Positions 5,927 to 9,290 of a stretch of 9,290 nucleotides of DNA are shown here, piece after piece (position 1 is the first letter of the stretch; each line of letters starts with the position of its first letter). The position numbers and the translations under genes were made by a program. Source of the stretch: an uncultured Planctomycetaceae bacterium (GTDB lineage: Bacteria; Planctomycetota; Planctomycetia; Pirellulales; Pirellulaceae); NCBI GenBank assembly GCA_903927685.1, contig CAIYOB010000391.1:1-9290 (forward strand), written 5' to 3'. The notes below the pieces were generated by a model. That model did not search any database. It was given only the letters and a program-made list of their open reading frames with translations, and was not told the DNA's origin.

Positions 5927-7977
5927 GATCGGCCTCCCGGGGATGGAATCAGTCGGCGGACCGCCGCGTGGAACAGCGAGTCGTCGGGGACCTGCTTCAG
6001 CACGTACTCGGCGACCTCCGCGGCCCGCCAAGGGTCTCCCTTGCGGACATGGCTTTGGATCAACGCCAGTGCCGCAATCCGGTAATGGTCCTCCTCCGGC
6101 CGCGAGCGCTGCAGGGAGTCGTTCAGGTAGCATTCGGCGTGGAAGAAGTCGCCGTTGCGAAAGTGGTGCTTGCCCAAGCTGAACAATACCGACGCCTCCT
6201 CGCGGTGCTCGGCCAAGTCGAGGTGCAGCAGCCGCAACTTGGTACGTTGGCAGCGATAACAGGCCGACGATCGGCCCTGCACGCTGGTGCGGACGATTTC
6301 GATGTCGGAGCCCGCGATGCGGCCCCCAAGCCGCGAAATCCCGCAACCCAGGTCTTCGCCGGATCGAAATTGGAAAATGATCTCGCCCCGATTGCGAAAG
6401 AGGCGGACATCCTCGTCGAGGGGGCCCGCCGCGCCCAGCTGCTGTGCATCCCGGACCTGGATTCGCACGCCCCACAGGTCGGCCGACAGCGAGGGCAACA
6501 AAGCCGCGATTCTGTCGACCTGTGGCTCGCTCACGAGTTCGTCCGCATCCAAGCACAAGATCCAATCCGCCGTGGCGCGGGACAGCAGGGCGTTGCGCAG
6601 GCTGCCGAGGTCGTCGGCGAAGACGCCCCCGTACAGTCTGGCTCCGTATTCCAGCGCAATGGGCCGCGATCGGTCGGTCGATCCCAGGTCCAAGACCAGG
6701 ACTTCGCGAACGAAGGGCCGAATTCGCCCCAGACTTTCGCCGATCGTCCGTTCGTCATTGTGCGACAGCATGCAGACCGTGAGCGGAAGAATCGTCGCAG
6801 GCACAATCGGTGTGTCGTCGACGGCGGACGGCACTCGAACGGTGCCCACGACTGCTTGGGGGGCTACATCTGCGGCAGCCGCGACTGAAGCGGGTAGGCG
6901 GGGGCGATGGTCGTCTGGCCGGTGCGCGAGGGGGGAACCAGCTCGCGGAGCGAGCAGCCTACGCTGTGTGGAGTCGGCCAGGGCCACAAGCCGCTCGACC
7001 ATCATCTCCGCCGTCTTGGCCCACGTGAACCGGTCCCGTACGGCGCGGCTGGCGGATTGACCCTTCGAGCGGTTTGCCTCCGGGTTGTCGTATGCCTGCC
7101 GCATCGCCGTTCGGAGATCGCCAAGGTCAACCGACAGTTCCGTCGGCACGCCGCACAATCGCCAGTCGTGGCGGCACTCAACTTCCCGTGCGGGAAGCGT
7201 GTAGCCGGTGGCCTCCGTGACGAAATCGTCCGAGGCCCCGCCGCGCGGTACGACTGGCGGCACTCCACACGCCATCGCTTCGAGGATCGGCAAGCCGAAG
7301 CCTTCGCCCCGATAAGGCGCCACCAGGCAGTCGCAGGCCGCGCACAAGCTGGCCAATTGCCCCGGCGACATCGAGTGTTCGAGGTAGACGATCTCCGGCA
7401 ATGACTCGTCAGCCATCGCGGCCAAGATCTGTGCGCGGCAGTTGCCGTATCGGTAGAAAGAACTGGTTCCCATGTCCTTGACGACCAGGCAGACGCCATC
7501 GGCGGCGCTGAATTCCGCAAGGTAGGCGTCCAACACGAGATCAAAGCCTTTGCGGTGAATCGTCCCGCCGACAAACAGGAATCTGAACCGCCGATCCGTG
7601 GGGATCAGCAGCGGTGGTGCCTCGGGACAGAAGACCGCGGGATTGACGTGGATCTTCTCGGCGGGGACGCCGCTGTGCTCGTACACCCGCTTGACATAAT
7701 TCGACGGCGCCCAGATTTCATCGACCCGGTCGCGCAGCGGCGGCACCCAATCCAGCGGCAAGGCACCGTACTCCCAGGGCTGGATGTGAACCCAGCGCCC
7801 ACGCTCCGGCGGAGCCCAGTTCGGCGGAAAGGCGTGGCGAATGGTGACCTGCGGCCCGCCCGGCAACTCGCGGCCGAGGTAAGGCCAAAGCCGGTGAGCG
7901 TCGAACGCCGCGCGGTCATGCGTCGGATTATGTTCGACCCGCCGCAGGGAAAAGCCAGACGCGGATCCGCCAGCCAT
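5923..7977 (-). CDS. Multidomain glycosyltransferase: GT4 module, linker, GT2 module, TPR-like C-terminus
   Basis: The open frame is 684 residues from ATG at 7977. Residues ~10-330 are a GT4 (GT-B fold) glycosyltransferase: WVHIQPWEYGALP and VDEIWAPSNYVK in the N-terminal half, FLFVGGTIHRKGFDLVLDAY (133-152), and the E-x7-E motif at E225/E233 in GEGFGLPILEAMACG. Residues ~336-395 are a proline/alanine/arginine-rich linker. Residues ~398-560 are a GT2 (GT-A) domain: LTVCMLSHNDERTIG, LVLDLGSTDRS and the metal-binding DAD at 477-479. Residues ~580-675 look like TPR helices (LFSLGKHHFRNGDFFHAECYL). The ATG has no convincing Shine-Dalgarno and sits inside the preceding reading frame, and the first residues lack a normal GT4 N-terminus. 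The true product is therefore probably a continuation of the upstream GT4 module, broken by a one-base frameshift near 7947-7954. It would transfer sugars from nucleotide donors at the cytoplasmic side during glycan assembly (inference). Confidence 0.92.
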   Translation of the reverse strand: MAGGSASGFSLRRVEHNPTHDRAAFDAHRLWPYLGRELPGGPQVTIRHAFPPNWAPPERGRWVHIQPWEYGALPLDWVPPLRDRVDEIWAPSNYVKRVYEHSGVPAEKIHVNPAVFCPEAPPLLIPTDRRFRFLFVGGTIHRKGFDLVLDAYLAEFSAADGVCLVVKDMGTSSFYRYGNCRAQILAAMADESLPEIVYLEHSMSPGQLASLCAACDCLVAPYRGEGFGLPILEAMACGVPPVVPRGGASDDFVTEATGYTLPAREVECRHDWRLCGVPTELSVDLGDLRTAMRQAYDNPEANRSKGQSASRAVRDRFTWAKTAEMMVERLVALADSTQRRLLAPRAGSPLAHRPDDHRPRLPASVAAAADVAPQAVVGTVRVPSAVDDTPIVPATILPLTVCMLSHNDERTIGESLGRIRPFVREVLVLDLGSTDRSRPIALEYGARLYGGVFADDLGSLRNALLSRATADWILCLDADELVSEPQVDRIAALLPSLSADLWGVRIQVRDAQQLGAAGPLDEDVRLFRNRGEIIFQFRSGEDLGCGISRLGGRIAGSDIEIVRTSVQGRSSACYRCQRTKLRLLHLDLAEHREEASVLFSLGKHHFRNGDFFHAECYLNDSLQRSRPEEDHYRIAALALIQSHVRKGDPWRAAEVAEYVLKQVPDDSLFHAAVRRLIPSPGGRS
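6941..6962. repeat. CTCGCGGAGCGAG element, copy 2, in glycosyltransferase linker
   Basis: The 13-mer at 6942-6954 is identical to that at 4246-4258, and both copies are followed five bases later by CTAC. Here the flanking arms are shorter (GCTCGC at 6941-6946, GCGAGC at 6950-6955, around GGA). It encodes part of LLAPRAGSPLAHR in the low-complexity linker between the GT4 and GT2 modules, at about residues 341-346, and does not disturb the frame. Confidence 0.65.
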
Positions 7978-9290
7978 TGAAGGCTCAGTTGCTCGTTGAT
8001 GTTGGAAAAGCTGTGTCCCGCGAAGAACTCGCCCTCCAACTCCACGCGGATCTGCGAGTCAGTCGGCTTGGCCAAATCCGGCGTTCGAAAGCGGGCTTCC
8101 GCGGCCCGCAGGTGTTCCTCCACGGCCTCTCGGGCGCGGTCTACCGAGTACTTCGCTCGGACCTCCGCGGCCGCCTGATGCCCGATGGTCCGGCACGCCT
8201 CTCGGTCCGCGGCCACACGCCGCAGCACCGCGCGCAGTTCGCCGACGTCCGGCTCCAGCCAGCGATGGCCCCGGTACACCGGAATCTCCGCCGCAGCGGC
8301 CTCCGGCACGTCGCCCCGTCGCGTGGAGACGAGAAAGCTGTTCCCCTCGTGCATGAAATCGTCATTTCCCGAACCCCGCGTCCCGATCACGGGCAACCCG
8401 GCCGACATGGCCTCCATCCAGGGGCGTCCCCAACCTTCGCCGCGCGAGGCGAGCACGAATGCGTCCACGCTGCGATACAGCGCGGCCATTTCCAGCTTGC
8501 CGAGCGTCGGTTCCCAAATCACGATGTCCGGCCGCTGGTCGAGCGACTGCCCCAGCGCTGCCAAGACCTCATCGGCTTGTCCCCGGACCGTCTCAAGACT
8601 GTGCCCGTGGGACGTCGTGATCTTGAGCAGCAGCCCGATCCCTTCTTCGGGCGAGAACTCCCCGCAGTACGCTTTCAGCAGCACGTCCCAGCCCTTGCGC
8701 AGCTGCCAATCGAAGACCGACAGGAACACGAAGCGGCCCGTTAATCCTTCCGGCAGCGCCACTCCGGCCTCCCGGCTTTGGACGCTCCACACGGGATTCT
8801 CGCCAGTCGGTCGTTGGCTCTCCGTTCGCAACGCCCGGCTCTCGACTCTCGACCCTGGACTCTCGACCCAGAACACATCGGTATCCACGAATCCGGGCAG
8901 CACGCGCAGTTTTTCCGGCGGCACACCGGAGCGGCGAAAGATGAGCTCGTCGTGGGTCGAAAACACCCACACCTCGTCGAACTGCTCGATGATCGGCAGC
9001 CAGTCCGCCGGGATCCGGTCGGTCTCGAAAGTCGTCCGCAGGATGTTCAGCGACGCGCTGCGGTCCGGGGGGCAAAGCGTCGGAATGCAGCTCGGGATAC
9101 AGCTCGTGATCGCCGCCACAAACGGCGGGCGCTGGCAACGCGTGAGCGTTTTCAACAACGCCACGTCGGCCTGGGGAAGCGCGCAGGTGGCATCGCTCCA
9201 ACGGACTTCCCGGGCTGCCAAGTCGCGAGGACCGTGCGCCAGGGCTTTCAGGAACAGCCGCGAGTCGTCGGCATACCCGCTGGGATCCCA
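7605..9290 (-). CDS. GT4 family glycosyltransferase, 5'-partial, frameshifted at its 3' end
   Basis: The frame is open to the right edge, so the gene starts beyond 9290; a TTG at 9221 is not the real start, because the 23 codons before it encode a typical GT4 N-terminus (DPSGYADDSRLFLKALAHG). With the TTG codon as residue 1, the domain runs to about 380: NILRTTFETDRIPADW (59-74), FDEVWVFSTHDE, the donor-domain strand FVFLSVFDWQLRKGWDVLLKAY, and the E-x7-E motif at E262/E270 in GEGWGRPWMEAMSAG. Then IRVELEGEFFAGHSF and NEQLSLQWLADPRLAF (to residue 424) begin a second GT4 module. Beyond about 7950 this frame yields an arginine/serine-rich tail with no domain character, whereas the next frame continues the GT4 module. 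So only 7950-9290 is likely meaningful. Residues ~120-160 are an apparent in-frame insertion. The gene heads the methyltransferase operon. Confidence 0.9.
   Translation of the reverse strand, partial: WDPSGYADDSRLFLKALAHGPRDLAAREVRWSDATCALPQADVALLKTLTRCQRPPFVAAITSCIPSCIPTLCPPDRSASLNILRTTFETDRIPADWLPIIEQFDEVWVFSTHDELIFRRSGVPPEKLRVLPGFVDTDVFWVESPGSRVESRALRTESQRPTGENPVWSVQSREAGVALPEGLTGRFVFLSVFDWQLRKGWDVLLKAYCGEFSPEEGIGLLLKITTSHGHSLETVRGQADEVLAALGQSLDQRPDIVIWEPTLGKLEMAALYRSVDAFVLASRGEGWGRPWMEAMSAGLPVIGTRGSGNDDFMHEGNSFLVSTRRGDVPEAAAAEIPVYRGHRWLEPDVGELRAVLRRVAADREACRTIGHQAAAEVRAKYSVDRAREAVEEHLRAAEARFRTPDLAKPTDSQIRVELEGEFFAGHSFSNINEQLSLQWLADPRLAFPCGGSNIIRRMTARRSTLTGFGLTSAASCRAGRRSPFATPFRRTGLRRSVGAGFTSSPGSTVPCRWIGCRRCATGSMKSGRRRIMSSGCTSTAASPPRRSTSIPRSSVPRHHRC
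7940..7977 (-). other. Apparent one-base frameshift between two glycosyltransferase modules
   Basis: On the minus strand, ADPRLAF ends in the upstream frame and SLRRVEHNPTHDRAAFDAHRL follows in the other frame. Together they read as a continuous GT4 N-terminal region that leads straight into WVHIQPWEYG. The change falls at a GCTTTTCCC stretch (minus strand; plus GGGAAAAGC, 7947-7955), where one missing base would restore LAFSLRR. The heptamer T-TTT-CCC does not fit the X-XXY-YYZ rule for -1 slippage, though re-pairing of the TTT codon is perfect. A homopolymer sequencing error, a genuine mutation and phase variation remain open. Confidence 0.7.
8742..8864 (-). repeat. In-frame insertion with short direct repeats inside GT4 module
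   Basis: This ~123-base segment encodes ~41 residues rich in S, R, E and G (ESPGSRVESRALRTESQ and so on) between the GT4 blocks VDTDVFWV and GRFVFLSVF, which are normally separated by a short loop. It begins within a tandem repeat: 8842-8855 and 8856-8869 are 14-base units identical at 13 positions (core GACTCTCGACCC). The repeated GTCGAGAGTC-type pattern resembles spreading minisatellite-like sequence I associate with planctomycete genomes (from memory). Confidence 0.6.
9082..9105 (-). repeat. 12-base tandem duplication in GT4 gene
   Basis: Two adjacent 12-base units (9082-9093 and 9094-9105) match at 10 of 12 positions and encode the tandem peptide SCIP-SCIP in the N-terminal half of the GT4 domain. 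Relatives generally have a single such turn before the TLxPPD motif (from memory). It is frame-neutral and probably harmless. Confidence 0.45.

Noticed and set aside
5899..6888. Plus-strand open frame of 329 residues opposite the GT2 module
   Set aside because: The minus strand here encodes a clear GT2 domain and TPR region, so the plus-strand frame is a by-product of codon bias.
7947..7955. Programmed -1 ribosomal frameshift at the T4C3 tract
   Set aside because: The heptamer is not of the X-XXY-YYZ type and I see no clear stimulatory stem-loop; error or mutation is simpler, so it is kept only as an alternative.

Overview
The window looks like chromosomal DNA from a member of the Planctomycetota, probably uncultured or sparsely sampled. 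This is an inference from several traits together: high GC, an RHS/YD-repeat surface protein, a secreted HEAT-repeat protein, a tandem glycosyltransferase polyprotein of a kind I associate with planctomycetes, and short palindromic repeats lying inside genes. There is no rRNA, tRNA, CRISPR array or intact transposase.

Layout. (1) 1-1037, + strand: the 3' end of an RHS-repeat protein, with the conserved core up to its DPSG motif and then a unique cysteine-rich tail of about 197 residues. (2) 1136-2599, + strand: a probably exported protein built almost entirely of HEAT repeats. (3) 2600-3354: about 750 bases without a convincing gene. They hold a boxA-like motif, an imperfect inverted repeat resembling a REP-type element, and a good sigma70-like promoter for the next gene. 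(4) 3355-4962, + strand: an FAD-dependent oxidoreductase of the UDP-galactopyranose mutase/protoporphyrinogen oxidase fold. (5) 9290 down to 5022, - strand: an operon entering from beyond the right edge. It encodes GT4 - GT4 - GT2-TPR glycosyltransferase modules, then a small SAM methyltransferase, then a small cysteine-rich zinc-ribbon-like protein. The last two junctions are 4-base stop/start overlaps (GTGA and ATGA). Groups 4 and 5 converge at about 4963-5021.

The oxidoreductase, three glycosyltransferase modules and methyltransferase fit assembly and decoration of a surface polysaccharide or glycoprotein glycan. The RHS and HEAT genes form a separate surface-protein or candidate toxin module.

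The most notable points are these. The glycosyltransferase reading frame breaks by one base at a T4C3 tract (minus strand) near 7947-7954, so two modules that look like one polyprotein sit in different frames. An identical 13-base sequence, CTCGCGGAGCGAG, occurs inside two unrelated genes without breaking either frame. A third in-frame insertion, rich in short direct repeats, lies in the first glycosyltransferase. The gene set thus appears to have absorbed several short mobile or expanding elements in loops and linkers. I see no clearly new defence or mobile system; the cysteine-rich RHS tip with its HEAT neighbour and the small zinc-ribbon protein are the least explained proteins here.
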